Assembly: GCA_035539135.1 (NCBI GenBank)
Contig: DATLJD010000008.1
Span: forward strand, 248,001 to 312,000
DNA: 64,000 nt
From: JABFWF01 sp035539135
Lineage (GTDB): Bacteria; Pseudomonadota; Gammaproteobacteria; Xanthomonadales; Xanthomonadaceae
Reading direction: 5' to 3'
Program-made: the position numbers and the translations under genes
Notes under the pieces: generated by a model
The model's database searches: none
What the model saw: the letters and a program-made list of their open reading frames with translations, nothing else
Told to the model about the DNA's origin: nothing
Shown here: piece by piece, positions 16,153 to 28,110 of the stretch
Layout of the letters: the number at the start of each line of letters is the position of its first letter
How positions within the stretch are numbered: the stretch's first letter is position 1

Positions 16153-18927
16153 TCAGGCCTCCGGCTTGGCCGCTTCCGGACTGATCTTCTCAATCGTGTG
16201 CCGCAGCTCGCGCCCGAGGATCACCTTCGCGTCCTTGGCCAGCGCCGCCAGGCGTTCGTCGAACACCAGCTTGCTGTTCTCGTCCGGCCACACCAGCCTG
16301 AGCTCGCGCAGCTTCTGGATGAACGAGCGGAACAGGCCCTTGTCGAAGAATTCCGGCGCGGCCGGCGCGTACAGCAGGCTCAGCCGCTGCGCCGCCAGCT
16401 GGCACAGGCTCTCCAGCTCGCCGGCGCCGAGCGTGCCGGGGCCGTTCTTGGCCAGCACCGAGATCGCGATGTAGTAGCGCTCGAACGCCTGCTGCAGCGC
16501 GTGGCCGATCGCGCGCAGGCGGAACACCTCGTCCGACTGGCCGGCGTTGCGCGCGAGGATGCCGCCGTCCTCGCCGTTGACCTCTTCCAGCAGGCCCTCG
16601 CGCACGAACACGTCGAGCGTGCGCTCGATGCGCGCGCCGAACTCGTCCTCGGCCCATGGCAGGAACAGCTCGGCCTGCAGGAACGGGTACATCGCCCGGC
16701 CCAGCCGCAGCAGGGTCGCGCGCGCCATCCGTCGGTTGTGCTGGAAGCAGCTCGCGATCCACGCCGAGGCGGTGAACAGGTGCAGCACGTTGTTGCGAAA
16801 GTAGCTGAGCAGCACCGCGTTCTCGCCTTCCACGCCGAGCACGTCGCCGAGCGGGTGCGGGGTGCGCGTCAGCAGGCCGATCTCCTCGCCGTGGGCGACG
16901 ATCTGCTCGGGCGTGTGCGGGGTGACGGTGACCCGTTCGCCGTACGGCACCTCCGCCAGCAGCGTCTTCGACAGCGCGATCTGGGTCAGCAGGTCGGCCT
17001 CGCCCATCGCGTGCTTGGGCGTGGACAGCAGCGACAGCGCGAGCAGGTTGACCGGGTTGACGTCGGCGGCGCGGTTGACGTGCACGTTGATGCGCTGGGC
17101 GAGCGCGTCCACGGTGTCCGCCAGCCACGCCGGCTTCTCGTCCTCGGCCACCGCGCGGCCGTCCCAGCCGGTGGCGTGCTCGGCGAGCATGTCGTTGAGC
17201 AGGATCGGTTCGCCGAAGTTGACCACCACCTGGCCGTAGTTGCTGCGCAGCACCTTCGGGATCCCCATCAGCAGGCCGAAGATCGACTCCTTCTGCTTCG
17301 GCTTGCCGGACAGCTCGTCGAGGTAGCTGCGGCCTTCCATCAGCTTCTCGTAGCCGATGTAGACGGGCTGGAACAGGACCGGGCGGGTGGGCTGGCGCAG
17401 GTAGGCGCGCACCGTCATCGCCAGCGACCCGCCCTTGGGCGGCAGCAGGCGGCCGGTGCGCGAGCGTCCGCCCTCGATGAAGTACTCGATCGAGTAGCCG
17501 CCGGCGACCAGCTGCGCCATGTACTCGCGGAACACCGCCGAATACAGCGCGTTGCCGCGGAAACTGCGGCGGGCGAAGAACGCGCCGCCCTTGCGCAGCA
17601 GGGTGCCGATCACCGGCAGGTTGAGGTTGATGCCGGCGAAGATGTGCGGCGGCACCACGCCGTGCGTGTAGAGCAGGTAGCTCAGCAGCAGGTAATCCAT
17701 GTGGCTGCGGTGGCTGGGCACGTACACGACTTCGTGGCCGGGCGCCGCCGCCTTCAGCTGCTCGAGGTGGTGCACCAGCACGCCGCGGTAGATCCGGTTC
17801 CACACCGGCGTGAGCAGGAAGCTCGCCGAGCGCACCACCGGGTGCGAGTAGTCGGCGGCGATCTCGTAGGCGTAGGCGTGCGCCTTGCGCCATGCGTCCT
17901 CGAGCTTGCTGTTGTCGCGGCGGGCCTGGTCGGCGATCGCGTCCTTCACCGAATCGGCGGCGAGCACCTTGTCCACCAGCAGCCGGCGGGTGGACAGGTC
18001 CGGCCCGATCACCGCCTCGCGGATGCGGTGGAAGTGGGTCCGCAGCACGCGCGAAAGCTTGCGCACCGTGCGTTCGGGCGGCAGTTCCTCGGCGAGGATG
18101 TCGCGCAGGTCCACCGGCGGCGCGAACTGGACCAGCGTGTTGCGGCCGTTGAGCAGGATCGCCAGCAGCCGGCGGAAGCGGCCGACCAGGGTCCAGTTCT
18201 CCGAGAACAGCACCGAGAACCAGCCCGACTGCTTGTCCGGCGAGCGGCCGACGAAGATCGACACCGGCACCAGTTGCACGTCCAGGTAGGGGTCGGTGCG
18301 GTGCGCGTCCAGCAGGCGCGCGAGCGTGTCCGAATGGGTGCGGCGCGGCTTCACCGGCTTGCCGGTGGCCAGGTTGGCGGCCATCGCCACGGTGCTGCCG
18401 GCGTTGCGCCGCGACAGCGCGAGGTAGGCGCGCTTGCGGCCGAGCGGGTCGCCCGGCAGCGGCTGCAGCGGCGACGGCAGGCCGGCTTCGCGGCAGGCGC
18501 GCTCGAGGATCAGGGCGTTGGACAGGCCGTAGTCCTCGAGCACGTAGCAGATCGGGCGGCCGTCGAGCATCGCCCCCGGCTGGACCGGTTCGACGTTCAG
18601 GCCGATCCACGGCTCCAGCAACTTGCCGAGCAGGCCCGCCCACCACGGCCGGCGGGCCGGCGCGGGGGAAGCGGCCGGGCGCGCGGGGGCGACCGGCAGT
18701 TCGGCCTGGACCGGGGAGGCCCCGTCGGCCGATGGCGGCGCACCGGCGGGCGTGGCGGGCGCTGCCGGCATCCCCCCTCCAGCGCCGGCGACCGGCCTCT
18801 CCGCCGTCGCGTCGTCGGTCGAAGGCCGCGACGGACTGCCGCCGTCCGCGTGCGCGGTCTCGCCGGCGGGGACCGGTGGGCGCGACGGTTCCGGGGGATC
18901 GAAGGGCAGGGTGGGCTGGGTGGGCAT
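16153..18927 (-). CDS. plsB: Glycerol-3-phosphate 1-O-acyltransferase PlsB
   Basis: 924 residues. It acylates glycerol-3-phosphate at the inner membrane, the first step of phospholipid synthesis. Acyltransferase motifs are block I VPSHRSHMDYLLL (HX4D), block II GGAFFARRSFRGN, block III YFIEGGRSRTGRLLPPKGG and block IV RPVLFQPVYIGYE. The N-terminal roughly 95 residues are a Pro/Ala-rich low-complexity extension, longer than in E. coli PlsB (807 residues). The C-terminal domain matches the family to the end. Confidence 0.96.
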   Translation of the reverse strand: MPTQPTLPFDPPEPSRPPVPAGETAHADGGSPSRPSTDDATAERPVAGAGGGMPAAPATPAGAPPSADGASPVQAELPVAPARPAASPAPARRPWWAGLLGKLLEPWIGLNVEPVQPGAMLDGRPICYVLEDYGLSNALILERACREAGLPSPLQPLPGDPLGRKRAYLALSRRNAGSTVAMAANLATGKPVKPRRTHSDTLARLLDAHRTDPYLDVQLVPVSIFVGRSPDKQSGWFSVLFSENWTLVGRFRRLLAILLNGRNTLVQFAPPVDLRDILAEELPPERTVRKLSRVLRTHFHRIREAVIGPDLSTRRLLVDKVLAADSVKDAIADQARRDNSKLEDAWRKAHAYAYEIAADYSHPVVRSASFLLTPVWNRIYRGVLVHHLEQLKAAAPGHEVVYVPSHRSHMDYLLLSYLLYTHGVVPPHIFAGINLNLPVIGTLLRKGGAFFARRSFRGNALYSAVFREYMAQLVAGGYSIEYFIEGGRSRTGRLLPPKGGSLAMTVRAYLRQPTRPVLFQPVYIGYEKLMEGRSYLDELSGKPKQKESIFGLLMGIPKVLRSNYGQVVVNFGEPILLNDMLAEHATGWDGRAVAEDEKPAWLADTVDALAQRINVHVNRAADVNPVNLLALSLLSTPKHAMGEADLLTQIALSKTLLAEVPYGERVTVTPHTPEQIVAHGEEIGLLTRTPHPLGDVLGVEGENAVLLSYFRNNVLHLFTASAWIASCFQHNRRMARATLLRLGRAMYPFLQAELFLPWAEDEFGARIERTLDVFVREGLLEEVNGEDGGILARNAGQSDEVFRLRAIGHALQQAFERYYIAISVLAKNGPGTLGAGELESLCQLAAQRLSLLYAPAAPEFFDKGLFRSFIQKLRELRLVWPDENSKLVFDERLAALAKDAKVILGRELRHTIEKISPEAAKPEA

Positions 18928-18975
18928 CCGGGGATTATGGCCGACCGCCGCCGGGGCGCGGCCGGCGCGCGCCGC

Positions 18976-19881
18976 TCAGCGCGGGGCGGGCATCGCCGGC
19001 GTGGCGCGCCCGGCGACCTGCGCCGCGGCCGCCGGCGGGCGCGCGGCGGCCTCGGCGTGGCGCAGGAAGTCGGCGACGTACCAGCGACCGCCGATCCGCT
19101 CCATGGCGATCACCGTATCGATGTCGGCACCGGCGAAGCGGTACTGCATGCGCACCCTCGCGCGGTCGCCGGTCTGCTCCTGCAGGCTGGCGCGCATCCC
19201 CGCGAGGTCGGCGTCGAGGTCGAGGCCGTAACCCTTCACCGCCTGCTTGAAGGCGGCGGCGAAGGGCCCCAGCCGGCGCAGGCTGTCGTCCATGCCGGCG
19301 GTCTGGAAGGCGCCGTCCCGGGCCAGCCCGGTGCGGCGCGCCGCGGGAACCAGCACCGCCAGTCCGGCGCGGGCGCGGGCGCGGTCGCCCAGCGGCGCAT
19401 GGCTGCCCCAGCGCGCGGCGGCCTGCACCAGTTGCGCGTAGTGCCGGCGCTGGTCCTCGCCGAAGCCGGGACGGTGCTGCACGTATTCCACCCCGAACAC
19501 GCCCAGGGTGGCGGCGGTGTTGCGCAACTGGCGGTCGGCGCCGGCGAACTGGCGATCGAAGACCCCGAGCAGGCGCTGCTCCGCATCGGGGGCCGCCAGC
19601 GCACGCAGCATCCCCGGCAGGCGCGCGCCGAACGGCAGCTCGTCCAGCGGCCAGCGCGTACGGCCGGCGCGCCAGGCGGCGTCCAGCTCCGCGTGCAGGG
19701 CCGGCGGGACCGCCTCGCGCGCGAAGGCGGCGAGGTCGTTGTCGTGCAGGCGCGCGGTCAGCTGCTGCACGGTCCTGGCCGGCCCCGGCGGCGGGCCTGG
19801 CACGGAGGCGTCCGGCGCGCTCGGCGCGCGGCAGCCCCCGAGCAGCAGGCCCGCGAGCAGGGCCGGCAGCAGCCGGGTCAT
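18976..19881 (-). CDS. Putative lipoprotein of unknown function
   Basis: 301 residues. It has a lipoprotein signal with lipobox LLGGC (Cys about 17), then a Pro-rich linker and a largely helical domain. The C-terminus resembles a small NTF2-like or import-type domain (YRFAGADIDTVIAMERIGGRWYVADFLRHAE). No firm family assignment is possible. The ATG at 19881 gives the shorter, standard lipoprotein signal; the alternative at 19902 adds seven residues. It lies downstream of the acid phosphatase terminator and upstream of plsB on the same strand. Confidence 0.65.
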   Translation of the reverse strand: MTRLLPALLAGLLLGGCRAPSAPDASVPGPPPGPARTVQQLTARLHDNDLAAFAREAVPPALHAELDAAWRAGRTRWPLDELPFGARLPGMLRALAAPDAEQRLLGVFDRQFAGADRQLRNTAATLGVFGVEYVQHRPGFGEDQRRHYAQLVQAAARWGSHAPLGDRARARAGLAVLVPAARRTGLARDGAFQTAGMDDSLRRLGPFAAAFKQAVKGYGLDLDADLAGMRASLQEQTGDRARVRMQYRFAGADIDTVIAMERIGGRWYVADFLRHAEAAARPPAAAAQVAGRATPAMPAPR

Positions 19882-19984
19882 GGTCCAGCGACGTCCCCTC
19901 ATGCGCGCGGATGGTGGCGGCCCGGCAGGCAGGCGGCAAGCATGGGGATCACGGTTCGCGCCGGCGCGGCCCGGCGCCCGGGCA

Positions 19985-20011
19985 AGAAAAAAGGAGGCGC
20001 GGGGCCTCCTT
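19985..20011 (-). terminator. Rho-independent terminator after the acid phosphatase gene
   Basis: Read on the minus strand, a perfect 8-base stem AAGGAGGC/GCCTCCTT with a 5-base loop is followed directly by a run of T (TTTTTTCTTG). It lies about 130 bases beyond the acid phosphatase stop codon on its strand. Confidence 0.8.
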
Positions 20012-20137
20012 CAAGCCGGCTTGCGCCGGGGACAGTCGGTTGTGGCATGGCTCCGGCCGTGGCCGGATGCCAAGCAGGCTACCGCCTCCTTGAAGCTGAT
20101 GCAATACCTGAGAAACCCCAGACCAACTTGTTGATTT

Positions 20138-21022
20138 TCAACGACCCCTTCCATCATCCAGTGCAGCCTCCTTGGCTGCCCGCCGCGCCTCCGGGGTCTC
20201 CGCGTCGCCGGTGAGCGCGCTCTCCCAGCTGCCGTAGACCGGGTTCGGCAGCACCCACCAGCGCTCGCCGACCCAGCCCAGGTACGGCGTGACCGCCGCG
20301 CGGCGCCCGGCCAGGGTGTTGGCGGCGGGCTCCACGAAGTCGCCGAGCTGGTCGCCGAACTGCATCACCACCCGGTGGCTGCGTCCGACCAGCTGGCGCC
20401 GGCAGGACTTGTCCGAGCCGGTGCCCGGGCAGCCGAGGACTACCGTGCCCTTGCCGAGGAACTGGCCGTCGTCGGCGATCGGGAAGCCGGTCGCGCGCAG
20501 GTTGGCGACGGTCGCCGGGCCCTGGGCGACGGTGCGGTTGCTGACGTAGTAGACGGTGACGCCCTGCGCCGCCGCGTGCTGGAGGAACTCCAGCGCGCCG
20601 GGCAGCGGCGTCGCCGAGCGCTCCTCGACCCAGGCGTTCCACGTGGCGGGATCGAACTCGGTGCGGGCGCGGATCTGCCGCACCTGGTGCGCCGAGTTGT
20701 CCAGCACCGTTTCGTCGACGTCGACGATGATCGCCGGCGGTAGTCCGTGCGCGGGGCCGGCGGCAGCACGGTCGGCCGGCGCCAGCGCGTCCCAGTCCGG
20801 GTCCTGCAGCGCGGCGGCCAGGTGCTCGCCGGCGGCGCGGTAGACCTCGGCCGAGATCAGCTCGCGCTCGATTGCCTTCTGGAACCAGGCGGTGGCGTCG
20901 AGGCTGTCGTCGGCGGGCACCGTGGCGGCAGCGGCCGGCTGCGGCGCCTGCGCGGCGGGCAGGCCGGCGCAGGCGGCAAGGGCGAGCGCGAGCGGAAGCG
21001 GGACGAGGCGGGACAGGCGCAT
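20138..21022 (-). CDS. 5'-nucleotidase, lipoprotein e(P4) family (class C acid phosphatase, HAD fold)
   Basis: 294 residues. The lipoprotein signal ends in LAAC (Cys18), so it is probably attached to the outer membrane facing the periplasm. The HAD nucleophile motif is IIVDVDETVLDNSAHQ (Asp101, Asp103). VYYVSNRT supplies motif II, and the acidic GDQLGDFVEPA closes the active site. Haemophilus e(P4) dephosphorylates NMN and other nucleotides; the substrate here is inferred from family. It is followed by a strong terminator. Confidence 0.88.
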   Translation of the reverse strand: MRLSRLVPLPLALALAACAGLPAAQAPQPAAAATVPADDSLDATAWFQKAIERELISAEVYRAAGEHLAAALQDPDWDALAPADRAAAGPAHGLPPAIIVDVDETVLDNSAHQVRQIRARTEFDPATWNAWVEERSATPLPGALEFLQHAAAQGVTVYYVSNRTVAQGPATVANLRATGFPIADDGQFLGKGTVVLGCPGTGSDKSCRRQLVGRSHRVVMQFGDQLGDFVEPAANTLAGRRAAVTPYLGWVGERWWVLPNPVYGSWESALTGDAETPEARRAAKEAALDDGRGR

Positions 21023-21087
21023 GGAGGCTCTCCGGAACGATGCGCGGCAGTGTAGCCGGCACCGCCCGCGGCGGCCGCGGGCGCGCG

Positions 21088-23082
21088 TCAGCCTTCCAGC
21101 AGCGCGCGGATGTTGGCGAAGCCGACGGTCGCGCGTTCCTTCTTCTGCTCGGCGTCGGCGACCGGGTCGGCGCCGTCGCGCTGCAGCTCGGCGGCCGGCA
21201 GTTCGTCGAGGAAGCGGCTGGGCAAGTTGCGCTGGCGCTCGCCCCAGCGCTGCGCTTCCTTCGAATACGACAGCCAAAGCTGTTCCTTGGCGCGGGTGAT
21301 GCCGACGTAGAGCAGGCGCCGCTCCTCGTCCAGCCGCCCTTCCTCCAGCGAGGCCTCGTGCGGCAGGTTGCCGTCCTCCATGCCGACGATGAAGACGTAG
21401 CGGAACTCCAGGCCCTTGGCCGCGTGCAGCGACATCAGCCGGACCTGGTTGCCGGCCTCGCCCTTGTCGGCGTGCGACAGCAGCGCGAGCGCGGCGGCGA
21501 GGTCGCCGGGGCCGGCGGTCCGGCTGTGATCGGAACGCCCCCCGTCGAACCAGTCGGCAAGCTCGTCGAGGTTGCGCCGCCGCGCCTGGAACTGCGCGTC
21601 GTTCTTGCACTGCGCGCGCAGCGCCTCGAGCAGGCCGGAGCGCTCGTTGAGCAGGCGCACCAGTTGCGCCGGCGGCAACCGGGTCGCCTCGCCGCGCAGG
21701 CCGCGCACGACATCGGCGAAGCCCTGCAGCGCGTTCGCGCTGCGCGCCGGCAACTGCTTCAGCAGGCCGATCGCTTCGGCCGCGCGCGCGAGCGGCAGGT
21801 GCGCGTGCTGGGCGAGCTCGGCCAGCTTCGCCAGGGTGGTGCCGCCGACGCCGCGCTGCGGCGACTGCACCGCGCGCAGGAAGGCCGCGTCGTCGTCCGG
21901 GTTGGCGATCAGGCGCAGCCAAGCCATCGCGTCCTTGACCTCGCCGCGGTCGAGGAAGGCGGTGCCGCCGGTGATGTGGTACGGCACGCGCAGCAGCTGC
22001 AGCGCCTTCTCCAGCGGCCGCGACTGGTGGTTGCCGCGGAACAGGATGCAGAAGTCGCTCCACGGCGCGCCGCGGCTTTCGTGCAGGAAGTGGATGCGGT
22101 CGGCGACCTTCTCCGCTTCGTGCTCGGCGTTGCGGCACTCCCATACGCGGATGCGCTCGCCGTCGGGCTGGTCGCTCCACAGCGTTTTCGGGTGCTCGTG
22201 CGGGTTGTGCGCGATCAGCGCGTTGGCCGCGCGCAGCACGCGATTGGAACAGCGGTAGTTCTGCTCGAGCTTGACGATCTTCAGCTGCGGGTAGTCGACC
22301 CCGAGCTGCAGCAGGTTGTCGGGATTGGCGCCGCGCCAGGCGTAGATCGACTGGTCGTCGTCGCCCACGCAGGTGAACAGGCCCTTGTCGCCGGCCAGCG
22401 CCTTCAGCAGCCGGTACTGCGCGTCGTTGGTGTCCTGGCATTCGTCCACCAGCAGGTAGCCGATGCGCTCGCGCCAGGCGGCGACGGCGTCCTCATCGGA
22501 CTCCAGCAGTTGCACCGGCAGCCGGATCAGGTCGTCGAAGTCGACCGCGTTGAAGGTGGACAACCGCGCCTGGTAGCGCGCGTACAGCAGCGCGGCCTCC
22601 TGCTCGCGGGTGCTGCCGGCGGCCTCCAGCGCCTGTTCCGGCGAGAGGCCGGCGTTCTTCGCGCGCGAGATCAGGCTTTTCGCCGCGTCGATCGCGTCGG
22701 GTTTGCTGCCGGCCGGCAGCAGGTCCTTCAGCTGCGCGCTGCTGTCCTCGCTGTCGAAGATCGAGAAGCCGCGCTTGAGGCCCAGCTTCGCATGTTCGAT
22801 CTGCAGCAGCTTCAGGCCGAGCGCGTGGAACGTGCACACGGTCAGGCCGTCGCCGGCGTCGCCCTTCAGGCGCTTGCCGACGCGCTCGCGCATCTCGCGC
22901 GCGGACTTGTTGGTGAAGGTGATCGCCGCGATCCGCCGCGCCGGCATCCGGCCGGAGGAGATCAGGTAGGCGATCTTCTCGACGATTACCCGGGTCTTGC
23001 CGCTGCCGGCGCCGGCGAGCACCAGCAGCGGGCCTTCGGTGTGCAGGACGGCGGCGCGCTGGGGAGGATTGAGGCCGTGCAT
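21088..23082 (-). CDS. rep: ATP-dependent DNA helicase Rep
   Basis: 664 residues. Superfamily 1A helicase that clears roadblocks and helps restart replication forks. The N-terminus MHGLNPPQRAAVLHTEGPLLVLAGAGSGKTRV holds the Q-motif and Walker A. VDECQDTNDAQYRLL is Walker B, CVGDDDQSIYAWRGA is motif III, and the C-terminal LMSLHAAKGLEFRYVFIVGMEDGNLPHE is motif V. The N-terminus fits Rep better than UvrD. The ATG at 23082 matches the family start; the frame upstream runs into the opposing Sel1 gene. Confidence 0.93.
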   Translation of the reverse strand: MHGLNPPQRAAVLHTEGPLLVLAGAGSGKTRVIVEKIAYLISSGRMPARRIAAITFTNKSAREMRERVGKRLKGDAGDGLTVCTFHALGLKLLQIEHAKLGLKRGFSIFDSEDSSAQLKDLLPAGSKPDAIDAAKSLISRAKNAGLSPEQALEAAGSTREQEAALLYARYQARLSTFNAVDFDDLIRLPVQLLESDEDAVAAWRERIGYLLVDECQDTNDAQYRLLKALAGDKGLFTCVGDDDQSIYAWRGANPDNLLQLGVDYPQLKIVKLEQNYRCSNRVLRAANALIAHNPHEHPKTLWSDQPDGERIRVWECRNAEHEAEKVADRIHFLHESRGAPWSDFCILFRGNHQSRPLEKALQLLRVPYHITGGTAFLDRGEVKDAMAWLRLIANPDDDAAFLRAVQSPQRGVGGTTLAKLAELAQHAHLPLARAAEAIGLLKQLPARSANALQGFADVVRGLRGEATRLPPAQLVRLLNERSGLLEALRAQCKNDAQFQARRRNLDELADWFDGGRSDHSRTAGPGDLAAALALLSHADKGEAGNQVRLMSLHAAKGLEFRYVFIVGMEDGNLPHEASLEEGRLDEERRLLYVGITRAKEQLWLSYSKEAQRWGERQRNLPSRFLDELPAAELQRDGADPVADAEQKKERATVGFANIRALLEG

Positions 23083-23176
23083 CGTGAGGTCCGTCGGGGG
23101 CGCGCAGTGTATCGTCCGCGCGCGCCGAAACCCCGCGATCGACGTTAAGCTTCGATCCTCACAAGGAGGAACGACG

Positions 23177-23923
23177 ATGCAAGTGATGCGGTGGGCCGGG
23201 ATGGCCGTGATCGCGCTGGCGCTGGTCGCGCCGGCGACCTTGAATGCGCAGGAGGCCGCGGCGGCGCAGCCGATTCCCGAGGACCTGATGATCGACGGCT
23301 TCCTCGCCGCGCATCCGGACCTGGGCGAACGCAAGGCCGGCATCGCGCGCGACGAGGCCGCGGATTTCGCCGGCGCGCTGCGCCACTACCAGCGTGCGGC
23401 CTGGTACGGCGACAAGCCCTCGCAGGCGCGCCTGGGCGAGATGTACTGGAACGGCCAGGGCGTCGCCCGCGACCGCGTACAGGGCTACCTGTGGATGGCG
23501 CTGGCGTCCGAGCGCGGGTTCCGTGAGTTCGCCATCCTGCGGCAGCTGTACTGGCAGCAGCTCGACGCCGACGAGCGCGGGCGGGCGGGCGCGCGCGACC
23601 AGGACATGCTGGCCCGCTACGGCGATGCCGCCGCCAAATCCAGGCTGTCGAAGGTGATGCGCCGCGAGCTGCATCGGGCGAGCGGCTCGATGCTCGGCCA
23701 TTCGGCGGCCTCGCCCGTGTACATCACGCGCTACGAAGGCTCGCGGCCGATCGGGGTGAACGCCGAGCAGCTGTATGCGCCGCAATACTGGGATCCCGAG
23801 CAATACTGGCAGCTGCGCGATTCCGTCTGGGAACAGCTGTTCGAGGCCCACGTCGAGGTCGGCGACCTGAAGCCGGTCCCCGGGCAGCAGGCGCCCGCCC
23901 CGGAGGCGGACGACGCCCCCTGA
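23177..23923 (+). CDS. Exported Sel1-repeat protein
   Basis: 248 residues with a signal peptide (WAGMAVIALALVAPATLNAQE). A Sel1/TPR-like helical region (about 60-115) includes ALRHYQRAAWYGDKPSQARLGEMYWNGQGVARDRVQGYLWMALASERG. The start is set by an excellent ribosome binding site (AAGGAGGA, 23163-23170). The C-terminal half has no repeat and includes many Tyr/Trp residues (YWDPEQYWQLRD). Function unknown. tdk begins 11 bases after the stop. Confidence 0.75.
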   Translation: MQVMRWAGMAVIALALVAPATLNAQEAAAAQPIPEDLMIDGFLAAHPDLGERKAGIARDEAADFAGALRHYQRAAWYGDKPSQARLGEMYWNGQGVARDRVQGYLWMALASERGFREFAILRQLYWQQLDADERGRAGARDQDMLARYGDAAAKSRLSKVMRRELHRASGSMLGHSAASPVYITRYEGSRPIGVNAEQLYAPQYWDPEQYWQLRDSVWEQLFEAHVEVGDLKPVPGQQAPAPEADDAP

Positions 23924-23933
23924 CCCCACGGCG

Positions 23934-24562
23934 ATGGCCAAGCTCTACTTCTACTATTCGGCGATGAACGCGGGGAAGACCACGACCCTGCTGCAGTCGG
24001 CGCACAACTACCGCGAGCGCGGGATGCGCGTGCTGATCCTGACCCCGGCGCTGGACGACCGCGCCGGCAACGGCCGGGTGGCGTCGCGGATCGGGCTGGC
24101 CGAACAGGGCACCGCGTTCGGCCGCGACGACGACCTCGAGCGGCTGGTGCGGCTGGACATCGCCGCGCACGGCGCGCTGCACTGCGTGCTGGTCGACGAG
24201 GCGCAATTCCTGACCCGCGCGCAGGCCTGGCAGCTGGGCGAGGTGGTCGACGCGCTCGGCATCCCGGTGCTGTGCTACGGATTGCGTACCGACTTCCGCG
24301 GCGAGCTGTTCGAGGGCAGCCAGCACCTGCTGGCCTGGGCCGACGAGCTGAGCGAGATCAAGACGATCTGTCACAGCGGCCGCAAGGCGACGATGACGGT
24401 GCGCGTGGACGAGGCAGGCCGCGCGGTACAGGCCGGCCCCCAGGTCGAGATCGGCGGCAACGAGCGCTACGTCTCGGTCTCGCGCGCGGAGTTCAAGAAG
24501 GTCATGCGCGGCGAGGGCGCGATCGCGCCGCTGCAGGCGCCGCTGCCCTTGCCGGCGCGCGA

Positions 24563-24566
<4 letters not shown>
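23934..24566 (+). CDS. tdk: Thymidine kinase (type II)
   Basis: 210 residues. It phosphorylates thymidine in the salvage pathway. The P-loop is FYYSAMNAGKTTTLLQSAHNY, Walker B and base are VLVDEAQFLT, and the lasso region is VLCYGLRTDFRGELFEGSQ. Close to the E. coli enzyme throughout, but three of the four zinc ligands of E. coli Tdk are replaced: the CxC pair reads CHS and the later C..H pair reads S..F. Its last four bases overlap the convergent kinase gene. Confidence 0.95.
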
Positions 24567-27361
<2,795 letters not shown>

Positions 27362-27448
27362 CAGTGCGCGACACCAGGCAACGGACGGCCACGACAAGTG
27401 GCGCCCGGTTGGCGGCTTCCGACCTCGCGCACGGCCGGCATGGCGGGC

Positions 27449-28012
27449 TTACCGTTCCTGCAGCGACGCCAGCAGGAACAGCCGTGCCTTCTGCCAGTCA
27501 CGGCGGATGCTGCGTTCCGAGCGCTGCAGCAGGGCCGCGATCTCCAGCTCGGACAGGCCGGCGAAGTAGCGCAGCTCGACCACCTGGGCGAGGCGCTGGT
27601 CGACCGCCGCGAGCCGGGTCAGGGCGGTGTCCAGGCCGAGCATCTCCTCGTCCAGGCGCAGCCCGCCTTCCACGTCCTCGGGCAGGTCGGTGACCCGGTG
27701 CAGGTCGCCGCCGCGCTTCTGCGCGAGGCGCTGGCGCGCGTAGTCGACCACCACGCTGCGCATCGCCGATGCGGCGTAGGCAAAGAAATGGGCGCGGTCG
27801 TCGAAGCGGGCCGATTGCCGGCCGACCAGGCGCAGGTAGGCCTCGTGCACCAGCGCGGTCGCATCCAGGGTCTGCCCGTGCTGGCCGGCGAGCTGGCGCC
27901 GGGCCATCGAATGCAGTTCCTGGTACAGGGTCGCGAGCACGCGATCGAGCGCACCGCGGTCGCCTTCGCGCGCGGCGTCCAGCCATTGGGTGATGTCGGC
28001 CGTGTCCGCCAT
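27449..28012 (-). CDS. ECF-type RNA polymerase sigma factor (kinase-linked)
   Basis: 187 residues. Sigma region 2 lies about 25-95 (LYQELHSMARRQLAGQ, ALVHEAYLRLVG, FFAYAASAMRSVVVDYARQR) and region 4 about 125-185 (VVELRYFAGLSELEIAALLQRSERSIRRDWQKARLFL). It belongs to the ECF branch that is typically encoded beside Ser/Thr kinases (TIGR02999-like). No classical anti-sigma gene is visible, so the downstream kinase may control its activity; this is inferred from context. Confidence 0.88.
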   Translation of the reverse strand: MADTADITQWLDAAREGDRGALDRVLATLYQELHSMARRQLAGQHGQTLDATALVHEAYLRLVGRQSARFDDRAHFFAYAASAMRSVVVDYARQRLAQKRGGDLHRVTDLPEDVEGGLRLDEEMLGLDTALTRLAAVDQRLAQVVELRYFAGLSELEIAALLQRSERSIRRDWQKARLFLLASLQER

Positions 28013-28110
28013 GTGCCCTTTCCCCGCTCGGCCGCACTATAGGGGAAGCGCTGTCCGAAGTGCGAGGCGGGGCACGTTTTCACGCCCCCGGTGCTCGGCG
28101 CGCTCCCCGT

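Noticed and set aside
16198..20214. Very long open frame (1338 codons) on the plus strand
   Set aside because: It is antisense to plsB and the neighbouring lipoprotein, in a mirror frame kept open by high GC; composition is Arg/His/Val-rich with no domain.
20636..20646. GTTCCACGTGG, a partial parS-like sequence in the acid phosphatase gene
   Set aside because: The right half-site is missing, so it is not expected to bind ParB.
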